Assembly: GCF_003025615.1 (NCBI RefSeq)
Contig: NZ_PYMJ01000001.1
Location: 248,001 to 312,000, forward strand
Length of the DNA: 64,000 bases
Direction of reading: 5' to 3'
Origin: Photobacterium frigidiphilum
GTDB taxonomy: Bacteria; Pseudomonadota; Gammaproteobacteria; Enterobacterales; Vibrionaceae
The notes under the pieces were generated by a model. The model made no database searches. It was not told the DNA's origin and saw nothing but the letters and a program-made list of their open reading frames with translations. Made by a program: the position numbers and the translations under genes. Below are positions 18,995 to 27,902 of the stretch, piece after piece (the first letter of the stretch is position 1; each line of letters begins with the position of its first letter).

Positions 18995-20485
18995 TTAAGG
19001 CAATTTTACAGCAGATAGGTCTTCCGAAGCTGGGATACGTTTCATTTCGCCAGCAACGATTTCAGCAAGAGGACCAAGGATAACCTGTAGGTTGTTTGAA
19101 CCTAATTTAACCACACCCATTGCACCTAGTGCTTTTAGTGTCTTTTCATTAGCAAGACTGCTGTCTTTCAATGTAAGACGTAGACGCGTGATACATGCAT
19201 CGATGTTTTCAAGGTTACCGTGACCGCCAAGAGCTTTAAGGTACTGCTTAGCAAGCTCACCCGTTTCTTTTGAACCAGTCACACCGCTCTCTTCTACATC
19301 GTCATCTTCACGACCAGGTGTCTTAAGGTTGAACTTAACGATAACTGTACGGAAGATTGCGTAGTAAAGACCAAAGAACACGAAACCTTGAACAACAAGC
19401 ATGTACCAGTTCGTTGCTAGTGGGTTACGTGACTGTAGAACCATATCGACAAGACCTGCCGAGAAGCCGAAGCCTGAAACCCAGTGCATTGAAGCGGCGA
19501 TATAAACAGACAGACCTGTTAATGCTGCGTGTACTACATATAGGCCTGGTGCTAGGAACATGAATGCAAATTCTAGCGGCTCAGTAACACCTGTAAAGAA
19601 TGATGCGAAACCTGCAGCAATCATAATTGATGCTACTTTTTCTTTGTTCTTCGCTTTAGACGTGTGGTACATCGCAAGTGCAGCACCAGGTAGACCAAAC
19701 ATCATGATTGGGAAGAAACCACCCATGTACATACCCGTAACACCTGGGATCGCAACACCTGAATCAATAGATGCCTGACCACCAAGGAAGTTAGGTAGGT
19801 CATTAATACCAGCAACGTCAAACCAGAATACTGAATTTAATGCGTGGTGTAGACCAACAGGGATTAGTAGACGGTTGAAGAATGCATAGATACCTGCACC
19901 CACTTCACCCATACCTTGGATACCTTCACCAAAGTGCACTAAGCCGCCGTACACTGTTGGCCAAACGTACATAAGTACAAAGGCAATAAAGATACCAGCA
20001 ACAGACGTTAGAATGGGTACTAAACGTTTGCCAGAGAAGAACGCGAGTGCTTTATGTAGCTCTACAGTATAATAACGGTTGTAAATTTCCGCAGATATGA
20101 TACCTACAAGGATACCAACAAATTGGTTTTCAATTTTACCAAATGCAGCAGGAACTGCGCTTGGGTCGATACCTTGAATTTGTGCAACTGCGCCAGGTGC
20201 TAGAAGCGTTGTAACAACTAGGTAACCAACGAAGCCAGAAAGTGCAGCTGCACCGTCTTTGTCTTTCGACATACCGTACGCAACACCAACGGCGAATAGT
20301 ACAGACATGTTATCGATGATTGCAGCACCAGATTTAATCAAAAAAGCTGCAAGTGCACTGTTCGCACCCCAACCATTTGGATCAATCCAGTAACCAATAC
20401 CCATTAAAATTGCAGCAGCTGGTAGCGTTGCTACCGGCACCATTAGTGCTTTACCTACTTTTTGAAAATATCCAAGAATATTCAC
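18995..20485 (-). CDS. nagE: PTS N-acetylglucosamine transporter, EIICB
   Basis: Phosphotransferase permease that imports GlcNAc and phosphorylates it to GlcNAc-6-P. Its 496 residues comprise the hydrophobic EIIC domain (about 1-390) and an EIIB domain (about 410-490) with the phosphorylated cysteine C431 in IDACITRLRL. E. coli NagE has an added C-terminal EIIA domain (about 648 residues in all). It is absent here, so phosphate must come from a separate glucose-type EIIA. The start is GTG at 20485 behind AGGGGGA. It is divergent from nagBAC across a shared operator region. Confidence 0.94.
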   Translation of the reverse strand: MNILGYFQKVGKALMVPVATLPAAAILMGIGYWIDPNGWGANSALAAFLIKSGAAIIDNMSVLFAVGVAYGMSKDKDGAAALSGFVGYLVVTTLLAPGAVAQIQGIDPSAVPAAFGKIENQFVGILVGIISAEIYNRYYTVELHKALAFFSGKRLVPILTSVAGIFIAFVLMYVWPTVYGGLVHFGEGIQGMGEVGAGIYAFFNRLLIPVGLHHALNSVFWFDVAGINDLPNFLGGQASIDSGVAIPGVTGMYMGGFFPIMMFGLPGAALAMYHTSKAKNKEKVASIMIAAGFASFFTGVTEPLEFAFMFLAPGLYVVHAALTGLSVYIAASMHWVSGFGFSAGLVDMVLQSRNPLATNWYMLVVQGFVFFGLYYAIFRTVIVKFNLKTPGREDDDVEESGVTGSKETGELAKQYLKALGGHGNLENIDACITRLRLTLKDSSLANEKTLKALGAMGVVKLGSNNLQVILGPLAEIVAGEMKRIPASEDLSAVKLP

Positions 20486-20567
20486 CCTTAGTTCCCCCTA
20501 TGGCTTTCTTAGAATTTGAAATGGACAACTTTTTTTCGTTATCCGATTAAGTCCTTTGCAGTTTATG

Positions 20568-20594
20568 AAATTAATTTCGCTCCGCAAATTAAAA
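20568..20594. promoter_or_regulatory. NagC operator proximal to nagE
   Basis: TTAATTTCGCTCCGCAAATT is an imperfect palindrome centred at 20581.5 with CG pairs flanking the centre, the form of NagC boxes. It lies 83 bases before the nagE start. Confidence 0.7.
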
Positions 20595-20604
20595 GGTCAC
20601 CATT

Positions 20605-20620
20605 TGTGATCTCAATCACC
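20605..20620. promoter_or_regulatory. CRP-cAMP site between nagE and nagB
   Basis: TGTGATCTCAATCACC matches the CRP consensus TGTGA-N6-TCACA in 9 of 10 core bases. It lies between the two NagC boxes, so it could activate both divergent promoters. Confidence 0.75.
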
Positions 20621-20661
20621 TGAACGGCCAAGATCTAAGCGAATTTGCTAGCCCGATCATA

Positions 20662-20686
20662 AAATTTATTTTATCATTCGAAACAA
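20662..20686. promoter_or_regulatory. NagC operator proximal to nagB
   Basis: The sequence TTTATTTTATCATTCGAAAC and following bases forms a second NagC-like half-symmetric site centred near 20676. It is about 94-95 bp (nine turns) from the nagE box, which fits a repression loop. Confidence 0.6.
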
Positions 20687-20741
20687 AGGCGATATGTCGT
20701 TAAGATTTTTTTGATTTAACTATTTTCAATGAGGTGTCACG

Positions 20742-21542
20742 GTGAGATTAATACCACTTAATAATGCTAAAGAAGTAGGTTTATGGTCAGCGCGCTATAT
20801 ATCTGATCGTATTAACAAATTTCAGCCAACAGCAGACAAGCCGTTTATTTTAGGCTTACCTACTGGAGGAACTCCTCTCACAACTTATAAGCGCCTTATT
20901 GAACTTTATGAAGCAGGCGAAGTAAGTTTTAAGCATGTCGTGACATTTAACATGGATGAATACATTGGCATTACCGCCGATCATCCTGAATCTTACCGTA
21001 GTTTCATGTATAACAATTTTTTCAATCACATTGATATTAAAGAAGAAAACATCAACCTTCTTAATGGCAACGCAGACGATGTTGATGCAGAATGCCAACG
21101 TTACGAGGCTAAAATTAAGTCGTACGGGCGAATTAATTTATTCATGGGCGGTGTTGGTAACGATGGTCATATCGCATTTAATGAGCCCGCGTCTTCATTA
21201 GCATCTCGCACTCGAATCAAAACATTAACGCAAGATACCCGTATCGCGAATTCTCGTTTCTTCGATAACGATATAAATCAAGTACCTAAATATGCGTTAA
21301 CCATCGGTGTAGGTACCCTGCTTGATTCAGCAGAAATCATGATTTTAGTGACGGGTCACAATAAAGCATTGGCACTAGAAGCAGCTGTCGAAGGTAATGT
21401 CAACCATCTATGGACAGTATCTGCGCTTCAGCTACACCCTAAAGCATTGATTGTTTGTGATGAGCCTGCAACACAAGAATTAAAAATCAAAACAGTTAAG
21501 TACTTCCAAGAGTTAGAAGCTCAAAATATTAAAAACCTTTAA
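20742..21542 (+). CDS. nagB: glucosamine-6-phosphate deaminase
   Basis: Converts glucosamine-6-phosphate to fructose-6-phosphate and ammonia. The 266-residue protein is very close to E. coli NagB. It has LGLPTGGTP for phosphate binding, the catalytic aspartate in FNMDEYIGI, and [11 protein letters not shown] with the D, H and E of the active site. The start is GTG at 20742 after GAGGTG. It is the first gene of nagBAC and is divergent from nagE. Confidence 0.97.
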   Translation: MRLIPLNNAKEVGLWSARYISDRINKFQPTADKPFILGLPTGGTPLTTYKRLIELYEAGEVSFKHVVTFNMDEYIGITADHPESYRSFMYNNFFNHIDIKEENINLLNGNADDVDAECQRYEAKIKSYGRINLFMGGVGNDGHIAFNEPASSLASRTRIKTLTQDTRIANSRFFDNDINQVPKYALTIGVGTLLDSAEIMILVTGHNKALALEAAVEGNVNHLWTVSALQLHPKALIVCDEPATQELKIKTVKYFQELEAQNIKNL

Positions 21543-21558
21543 CCAAAAGGACATGTTC

Positions 21559-22695
21559 ATGTACGCGCTTACCAATTGTCGCATTTTTACCGGTAGCGAT
21601 GTGCTGAATAACCACGCCGTCATCATTGACGGCGTGAGCATTCACGCTGTTTGCCCGGTAACAGAATTACCAGAAAATATTGAACTCGTTGATTTAGATG
21701 GTGCTAACCTAACACCTGGTTTTATTGACCTACAACTTAACGGTTGTGGTGGTGTAATGCTTAATGATGAAATTAATGCCGAAACAATTCACACCATGCA
21801 CCGCGCTAACCTTAAATCAGGTTGTACGAGTTTCTTACCTACGTTAATCACATCTTCTGATGAAGATATGAAAGCTGCCATTGCAGCGACACGTAACTAT
21901 CAGAATCAATATGAAAATCATTCTTTAGGTCTTCACCTTGAAGGGCCATATCTGAATGTAATGAAAAAAGGCATTCATTCTGTTGATCATATTCGTCGTT
22001 CTGATAATGCAATGATTTCAACAATTTGTGAAAATGCTGATATCGTAACTAAAGTGACTTTGGCACCAGAACAAAATGCGCAAGAGCATATCGAACAACT
22101 AGTTGAAGCTGGTGTTGTAGTTTCAGCTGGCCATACAAATGCAACGTATGTAGAAGCCCGAAAAGGCTTTGCTGCTGGCATTAGTTTTGCCACGCACCTA
22201 TTCAATGCAATGACACCAATCGCGGGGCGTGAGCCTGGCATGGTTGGCGCAATCTACGACACACCTGACGTATATACTGGTGTAATCGCAGACGGTTTTC
22301 ATGTCGATTATGCGAACATTCGCATGGCGCACCGTATGAAAGGTGAGAAACTTGTTTTAGTCACCGATGCAACTGCACCCGCAGGAGCAGACATGGATCA
22401 CTTTATTTTCGTCGGTAAGAAAGTATATTATCGTGATGGCAAGTGTATTGATGAGAATGGTACACTTGGAGGTTCGGCATTAACCATGATTGAAGCGGTT
22501 AGAAACAGTGTCGAACACGCAGGTATCGCTCTGGATGAAGTGATTCGCATGGCTACCCTCTATCCGGCACGTGCTATTCGTGTCGATAATAAGCTGGGGG
22601 CTATCAAAAAAGGCATGGTTGCTAACTTTGCTATTTTTGATCGCGATTACAACGTTCGAGCGACTGTTGTTAACGGTGAATACGAGCAGAATTAA
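21559..22695 (+). CDS. nagA: N-acetylglucosamine-6-phosphate deacetylase
   Basis: Metal-dependent amidohydrolase removing acetate from GlcNAc-6-P to give glucosamine-6-P, the NagB substrate. The 378-residue protein has the metal and substrate residues in [17 protein letters not shown] and [10 protein letters not shown], and the general-base aspartate in [12 protein letters not shown] 21559 is preferred over ATG 21553 because AAAAGG lies eight bases before it and family members begin MYAL. It follows nagB after 16 bases. Confidence 0.97.
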   Translation: MYALTNCRIFTGSDVLNNHAVIIDGVSIHAVCPVTELPENIELVDLDGANLTPGFIDLQLNGCGGVMLNDEINAETIHTMHRANLKSGCTSFLPTLITSSDEDMKAAIAATRNYQNQYENHSLGLHLEGPYLNVMKKGIHSVDHIRRSDNAMISTICENADIVTKVTLAPEQNAQEHIEQLVEAGVVVSAGHTNATYVEARKGFAAGISFATHLFNAMTPIAGREPGMVGAIYDTPDVYTGVIADGFHVDYANIRMAHRMKGEKLVLVTDATAPAGADMDHFIFVGKKVYYRDGKCIDENGTLGGSALTMIEAVRNSVEHAGIALDEVIRMATLYPARAIRVDNKLGAIKKGMVANFAIFDRDYNVRATVVNGEYEQN

Positions 22696-22698
22696 AAT

Positions 22699-23913
22699 AT
22701 GACAGGCGGACAAATTGGTAATGTAGATCTGGTTAAACAGCTTAACAGTGCAGCTGTTTACAGATTAATTGACTTGCAAGGCCCTATATCACGGATTCAG
22801 GTTGCAGACGTGAGTCATCTTGCGCCTGCAAGTGTTACTAAGATTACCCGCCAGTTGCTTGAGCGCGGCTTAATAAAAGAGGTCGCGCAACAAGCCTCTA
22901 CCGGTGGTAGACGTGCTATTTCGCTGACAACTGAGTCAGCCGCTTTCCACTCCATTGCGATTCGCCTTGGACGAAATTATATCGAAATTACGCTGTATGA
23001 CCTTAGTGGTAAACATATTGCAAGTGCTGCGCATAATTTCTATTACACGACCCAACAAGAACTGACTGATGGGTTATTAAGCCATATTCGTCGGTTTATT
23101 TCCGGTAATCAGAACGTAATAAAAGAACTTGTTGCTTTTGGTATTACACTGCCAGGTTTAATTAACCCTGAAAAAGGCATTGTTGAATACATGCCTCATA
23201 TCGATGTAAATAACTTCCCATTAGCAGATACAATCAAAGATAACTTTGGTGTCATTTGTTTTGTGGGTAATGATATCAGAGGCTTAGCACTTGCTGAGCA
23301 TTACTTCGGCTCAAGCAAAGACAGCAAAGACTCAATTCTTGTCAGTATGCATCATGGTACTGGTGCCGGTATTATCGTTAATGGTCAGATATTTCTTGGG
23401 TTTAACCGTAACGTTGGTGAAATCGGGCATATTCAAATCGACCCTCTTGGTGATAAATGCCAATGTGGTAACTTTGGTTGTTTAGAAACAGTTGCTGCCG
23501 ATCCTGCTGTTGTTTCACACGTTCAACAACTTCTGGATCAAGGCTACCCGAGTAGCTTACAAGAGTTAGATGGCATTACGATGCTGTCAATTTGTGAGGC
23601 GGCCAATAATGGTGACGAGCTCGCAAGTCAGGCGTTAATTAAAGTAGGTAATCAGCTAGGTAAAGCCTTAGCGATGACGATTAACTTATTCAACCCTCAG
23701 AAAATCGTGATTGCGGGTAATATTACTCAGGCAAAAGATGTGGTTTTCCCTGCGATTCGCCGTTGCGTTGAAACTCAATCACTTTCAACATTCCACAAAG
23801 ACCTACCAATCGTTGCATCAGAACTATACAACCAACCTACCATTGGCGCTTTCTCAATGATTAAGCGTGCTATGCTAAATGGTGTGCTTCTACAACGACT
23901 ATTAGAAGACTGA
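22699..23913 (+). CDS. nagC: N-acetylglucosamine repressor NagC (ROK family)
   Basis: Transcription repressor of GlcNAc genes, induced by GlcNAc-6-P. The 404-residue protein has an N-terminal winged helix-turn-helix (VADVSHLAPASVTKITRQLL). Its ROK sugar-binding domain has HHGTGAGIIVNG and the zinc motif CQCGNFGCLE. It starts three bases after the nagA stop and closes nagBAC, so it should control its own operon and nagE through the boxes at 20568-20686. Confidence 0.95.
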   Translation: MTGGQIGNVDLVKQLNSAAVYRLIDLQGPISRIQVADVSHLAPASVTKITRQLLERGLIKEVAQQASTGGRRAISLTTESAAFHSIAIRLGRNYIEITLYDLSGKHIASAAHNFYYTTQQELTDGLLSHIRRFISGNQNVIKELVAFGITLPGLINPEKGIVEYMPHIDVNNFPLADTIKDNFGVICFVGNDIRGLALAEHYFGSSKDSKDSILVSMHHGTGAGIIVNGQIFLGFNRNVGEIGHIQIDPLGDKCQCGNFGCLETVAADPAVVSHVQQLLDQGYPSSLQELDGITMLSICEAANNGDELASQALIKVGNQLGKALAMTINLFNPQKIVIAGNITQAKDVVFPAIRRCVETQSLSTFHKDLPIVASELYNQPTIGAFSMIKRAMLNGVLLQRLLED

Positions 23914-23973
23914 TAGTCGCTAGAAATCAATATTGATTTGATATAGCTAATTAATTTGTAACAATTTATTTTT

Positions 23974-24004
23974 AAGGGGGTGTGTCAGACAGACACACCC
24001 CCTT
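23974..24004. other. GC-rich perfect hairpin after nagC
   Basis: Thirteen-base arms AAGGGGGTGTGTC/GACACACCCCCTT surround a 5-base loop 60 bases after nagC. No T-run follows on either strand, so it is not a standard intrinsic terminator. It may stabilise the nagBAC mRNA end or stop polymerase with a factor. Confidence 0.6.
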
Positions 24005-24088
24005 ATGCTATATTACGCGCAAAATATCAGCTAAAGCTTAAATATTATATCGATGATACTAATGGGCACTCAACAAGCACCGTTAGAA

Positions 24089-24157
24089 AATACCCAAGTC
24101 ACCTCAAGATGCAGGATTCAGCGTTACCTCAACGAGAACCTTGAGGTGACTTGGATA
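24089..24157. repeat. dispersed palindromic repeat, copy 1
   Basis: An imperfect palindrome: the left arm ATACCCAAGTCACCTCAAG (24090-24108) matches the complement of the right arm (24139-24157) with one mismatch, around a loop containing ATGCAGGATTCAG. A second copy with the same arms and loop core is at 47505-47560. It occupies the nagC-antiporter gap and overlaps no gene. Confidence 0.8.
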
Positions 24158-24202
24158 TAGATATAATTTTAAGCTCAAAATTAAAGGATTGTCACTCCGG
24201 CT

Positions 24203-25789
24203 ATGGAACTCGTTTTCGTTATTGCCGCATTTCTTGCAGGCTTCATTGCCTTGAGGTGCAAACTTCCTCCCTTAGTGGGCTTTTTATTGGCGGGTTTTGC
24301 CCTTAATAGTGCAGGCTTTCATTCAACCGAAACGCTTACAGTATTGGCCGATCTTGGTGTAACACTTTTATTGTTCACCATTGGTTTAAAACTCGATGTA
24401 AAAACGCTACTAGCCAAAGAAATTTGGGGAGGGGCAACACTCCATAATTTACTGTCTACAGCATTATTTACGCTGGCGTTACTTGGTTTTAAACAGCTAG
24501 GCATTGGCATGCTGGCCGACTTAGAATTGATGCAACTCGCACTGCTTGCTTTTGCGCTCTCGTTTTCAAGTACTGTATTTGCGATTAAAGCATTACAAGA
24601 AAAAGGAGAACTTAACGCAACATACGGTACTCTCGCCATTGGTATCCTCATTATGCAGGATATTTTTGCCGTTCTTTTCCTCACATTTTCAACAGGCAAA
24701 GTACCCGAAATTACAGCATTTGGCTTATTTGCCCTTCCTTTGCTACGTCCACTTATGTTCAAAATTTTGGATAAAGCAGGGCACGGTGAAATGCTCGTAC
24801 TTTATGCTATTTTCCTTGCATTAGTTGCAGGGGCGGGTTTATTTGAATTAGTCGGTATGAAAGCCGATCTTGGTGCACTAATTCTTGGCATGATGCTAGC
24901 AGCTCACCCTAAAGCATCAGAAATGTCGAAAACACTCTTTAATTTAAAAGAGTTATTACTCGTCTGCTTCTTCCTCAATATAGGTTTAGCAGAACAACCC
25001 ACGTTTGATGGCTTCTTAATGGCAATTCTATTGCTACTGCTATTACCGATTAAAGGATTGCTTTATTACGTTATCTTCAACTTTAGTCGCTACCGTGTTC
25101 GTACATCATTATTGGGTACACTTACGTTATTTAACTACAGTGAATTTGGGCTTATTGTGAGTGGTATGGCATACAAGCTAGGCTGGTTACCAGGCAACTT
25201 CCTTGTCGCCATCGCCATTGCTGTATCGTTATCATTCTTAATTGCAGCCCCACTCAACAGTATGGGGCACCGACTTTATACAGAGGCATCAAAATGGCTC
25301 AAAGAATATGCCCCTGAAAAGCTCAACGCGAATGATCAACTCATTGATCTAGGTGATGCAAAAATACTCATTTTAGGTATGGGTCGTATTGGCAGCGGTG
25401 CCTACGATGAGCTTGTCACCCGTTATGGCAAGCAAGTCATTGGTGTTGAGAACCGTGAAGACTCGGCGTTGAATCATCGTGCTGAAGGGCGTAATGTGAT
25501 TCATGGTGACGCCACTGACCCCGATTTTTGGGCAAGACTAATAGCAAAACACCGTATTAAATTAATTTTATTAGCCATGCCGCATAGCCAAGCGAATACC
25601 TTTGCTTTAGAACAAGTTAACCTGCGTAATTTCGATGGAAAAGTGGCTGCCATTGCTAAATATAATGATGATGAAGAGTTGCTTCATGAGCTAGGCGTAG
25701 ATGCCGCTTTTAATATCTACAATGAAGCAGGAAGTGGTTTTGCTCGCCATGTATGTGAGCACCTAGAGCCGGATATTAAGCCTATCTAG
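24203..25789 (+). CDS. CPA2-family cation:proton antiporter with RCK domain (YbaL/KefB-like)
   Basis: Inner-membrane monovalent cation/proton antiporter of the KefB/KefC/YbaL group. Residues 1-360 form about a dozen hydrophobic helices, including LLLFTIGLKLD and FSSTVFAIKALQEKGE, typical of the Na_H_Exchanger fold. Residues from about 385 form a Rossmann TrkA-N (RCK) domain with GMGRIGSGAYDEL and VHGD-like IHGDATDPDFW. At 528 residues it is shorter than KefC (about 620). Ion and ligand specificity cannot be read from sequence. It appears monocistronic and is followed by a terminator. Confidence 0.88.
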   Translation: MELVFVIAAFLAGFIALRCKLPPLVGFLLAGFALNSAGFHSTETLTVLADLGVTLLLFTIGLKLDVKTLLAKEIWGGATLHNLLSTALFTLALLGFKQLGIGMLADLELMQLALLAFALSFSSTVFAIKALQEKGELNATYGTLAIGILIMQDIFAVLFLTFSTGKVPEITAFGLFALPLLRPLMFKILDKAGHGEMLVLYAIFLALVAGAGLFELVGMKADLGALILGMMLAAHPKASEMSKTLFNLKELLLVCFFLNIGLAEQPTFDGFLMAILLLLLLPIKGLLYYVIFNFSRYRVRTSLLGTLTLFNYSEFGLIVSGMAYKLGWLPGNFLVAIAIAVSLSFLIAAPLNSMGHRLYTEASKWLKEYAPEKLNANDQLIDLGDAKILILGMGRIGSGAYDELVTRYGKQVIGVENREDSALNHRAEGRNVIHGDATDPDFWARLIAKHRIKLILLAMPHSQANTFALEQVNLRNFDGKVAAIAKYNDDEELLHELGVDAAFNIYNEAGSGFARHVCEHLEPDIKPI

Positions 25790-25813
25790 GCTATTTAATC
25801 CTAAAAAACAATC

Positions 25814-25844
25814 AACGGCAGCTTCGGCTGCCGTTTGTTTTTTT
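25814..25844 (+). terminator. antiporter gene terminator
   Basis: AACGGCAGC-TTCG-GCTGCCGTT stem with a stable UUCG-type loop and a long T-run, 25 bases past the stop. Confidence 0.9.
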
Positions 25845-25995
25845 GTACGAAAAAACCACCAATATTGAATTTAATTCGGAAAAAATCAATTTAACTGAAT
25901 GATATTCATCACAGGCTATTTTCTTTAACTGAACAGATGTTTTTTATTGCATTTACTTACAGAATACGCAATTTTAACAATCAGAAAGGGAAAAG

Positions 25996-26022
25996 ATGAA
26001 AGCTGTCTATAAATCTAACTAG
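25996..26022 (+). other. possible 8-codon leader peptide before asnB
   Basis: ATG at 25996 has AAAGGG seven bases before it and encodes MKAVYKSN then TAG, ending 66 bases before asnB. An inverted repeat follows (AACCTTAAC pairing with GTTAGGTT) whose right arm lies next to the asnB ribosome binding site. The arrangement suggests a translational attenuator, but only one Asn codon is present. Confidence 0.35.
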
Positions 26023-26088
26023 ACGCTGAAACCTTAACCCGAAAGAATTTAGGGATAGAATTAAAACCGTTAGGTTGGAGTGGAAAGT

Positions 26089-27756
26089 ATGTGTTCAGTA
26101 TTTGGTATCTTAGACATTAAAAGTGACCCATCAGCATTACGTGCAACTGCACTAGAAATGTCAAAAAAGATGCGTCACCGTGGTCCTGATTGGTCAGGCA
26201 TCTATTCATCGGATAAAGCAATTCTTGTGCATGAACGCCTAGCAATTGTAGATTTGAATAGCGGTGAGCAACCACTTTACAACCAAGATAAAACACATGT
26301 TTTAGCGGTTAATGGTGAAATTTATAACCACAAAGAATTGAGTGCAGAATTTGCACCAGACTACCCTTTCCAAACAGAATCTGATTGTGAAATCATTTTG
26401 GCTCTGTACAAAGAAAAAGGGCCTGAACTGCTTGATTACCTCAACGGTATCTTTGGTTTTATTCTTTATGATGCGGTTGAAGATGCGTATTTAATCGGAC
26501 GTGACCATATCGGTATTATCCCGCTGTACCAAGGTTATGACGAACATGGTAACTATTACATTGCGTCTGAAATGAAAGCACTTGTACCAATCTGTAAAAC
26601 CATCAGTGAATTCCCTCCTGGCAGCTTCCTGTGGAGCAAAAAAGGTGAACCAACCCGTTACTACAAACGTGACTGGATGGAATTTGAAACGGTTGCTGAC
26701 GCACCTACAGACAAAGTGGCACTAAAAGAGGCACTAGAAAGTGCCGTTAAACGCCAATTAATGACAGATGTACCTTATGGCGTACTACTTTCTGGCGGGC
26801 TAGATTCATCGATTATTTCAGCGATCACCAAGAAATTTGCTGCTCGTCGTATTGAAGATGATGAAAAATCGCAAGCTTGGTGGCCAACATTGCACTCATT
26901 TGCTGTCGGCTTAGAAGATGCGCCAGATCTTAAAGCTGCAAAAATAGTTGCAGACAGTATTGGCACTGTTCACCACGAACTCACTTACACGATTCAAGAA
27001 GGTATCGATGCAATTCGTGACGTGATCTACCACATTGAGACATACGATGTGACAACAATTCGTGCATCGACACCTATGTATTTAATGTCACGTAAAATCC
27101 GTGCAATGGGTATCAAGATGGTACTTTCTGGTGAAGGGGCTGACGAAGTGTTCGGTGGCTACTTATACTTCCACAAAGCACCAAATAAGCGTGAGTTCCA
27201 CGAAGAAACAGTACGTAAGCTACTAGCGTTGAACATGTTTGACTGTGCTCGAGCAAACAAATCGATGGCTGCTTGGGGTATTGAAGCGCGTGTTCCTTTC
27301 TTGGATAAAGAATTCCTAGAAGTTGCGATGCGCATTAACCCAGAAGATAAGATGTGTGGCAACGGTAAGATGGAAAAACATATTCTACGTGAGTGTTTTG
27401 AAGATCACCTTCCAGAATCAGTGGCATGGCGCCAAAAAGAACAATTTTCTGATGGTGTCGGTTATAGCTGGATTGATAGCTTAAAAGAAGTAGCGGAAGC
27501 AAAAGTAACTGAGCAACAACTAGAGACAGCTAGCTTCCGATTCCCGTACAACACGCCAACGACAAAAGAAGGCTATATGTACCGTGAAATCTTTGAAGAC
27601 CTATTCCCGCTAGAAAGTGCAGCTAAATGTGTTCCTGGTGGGCCGTCAATCGCTTGCTCAAGTGCTAAAGCCATTGAGTGGGATGAGAGTTTCAAGAACA
27701 GCGCAGATCCTTCAGGACGTGCTATCGCAGCCGTTCATAAAGAAGCCTATAAATAA
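26089..27756 (+). CDS. asnB: asparagine synthase B (glutamine-hydrolysing)
   Basis: Makes asparagine from aspartate, ATP and glutamine. The 555-residue protein has an N-terminal glutaminase domain whose nucleophile is Cys2 (MCSVFGILDIK) and a synthetase domain with the PP-loop LLSGGLDSSIIS and GEGADEVFGGYLYFH. The start must be the ATG at 26089, because the catalytic Cys has to follow the initiator Met. The upstream GTG is excluded. TGGAG lies eight bases before it. It is convergent with gsk. Confidence 0.97.
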   Translation: MCSVFGILDIKSDPSALRATALEMSKKMRHRGPDWSGIYSSDKAILVHERLAIVDLNSGEQPLYNQDKTHVLAVNGEIYNHKELSAEFAPDYPFQTESDCEIILALYKEKGPELLDYLNGIFGFILYDAVEDAYLIGRDHIGIIPLYQGYDEHGNYYIASEMKALVPICKTISEFPPGSFLWSKKGEPTRYYKRDWMEFETVADAPTDKVALKEALESAVKRQLMTDVPYGVLLSGGLDSSIISAITKKFAARRIEDDEKSQAWWPTLHSFAVGLEDAPDLKAAKIVADSIGTVHHELTYTIQEGIDAIRDVIYHIETYDVTTIRASTPMYLMSRKIRAMGIKMVLSGEGADEVFGGYLYFHKAPNKREFHEETVRKLLALNMFDCARANKSMAAWGIEARVPFLDKEFLEVAMRINPEDKMCGNGKMEKHILRECFEDHLPESVAWRQKEQFSDGVGYSWIDSLKEVAEAKVTEQQLETASFRFPYNTPTTKEGYMYREIFEDLFPLESAAKCVPGGPSIACSSAKAIEWDESFKNSADPSGRAIAAVHKEAYK

Positions 27757-27842
27757 GAATATTAAGGGCGAGTGTAAATACTCGCCTCTTCTAATATCAA
27801 ACTCGATAAATAAATGCTCATAAATTAGCACAGATATAAAAC

Positions 27843-27870
27843 AAAAAACCGCCATCTTCGGCGGTTTTTT
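27843..27870. terminator. bidirectional terminator asnB / gsk
   Basis: AAAAAACCGCC and GGCGGTTTTTT pair over a 6-base loop between the convergent genes. Both strands end in T-runs. Confidence 0.9.
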
Positions 27871-27902
27871 ATTTTAAAAGCTGAATTCGATAATACCGAA
27901 GC

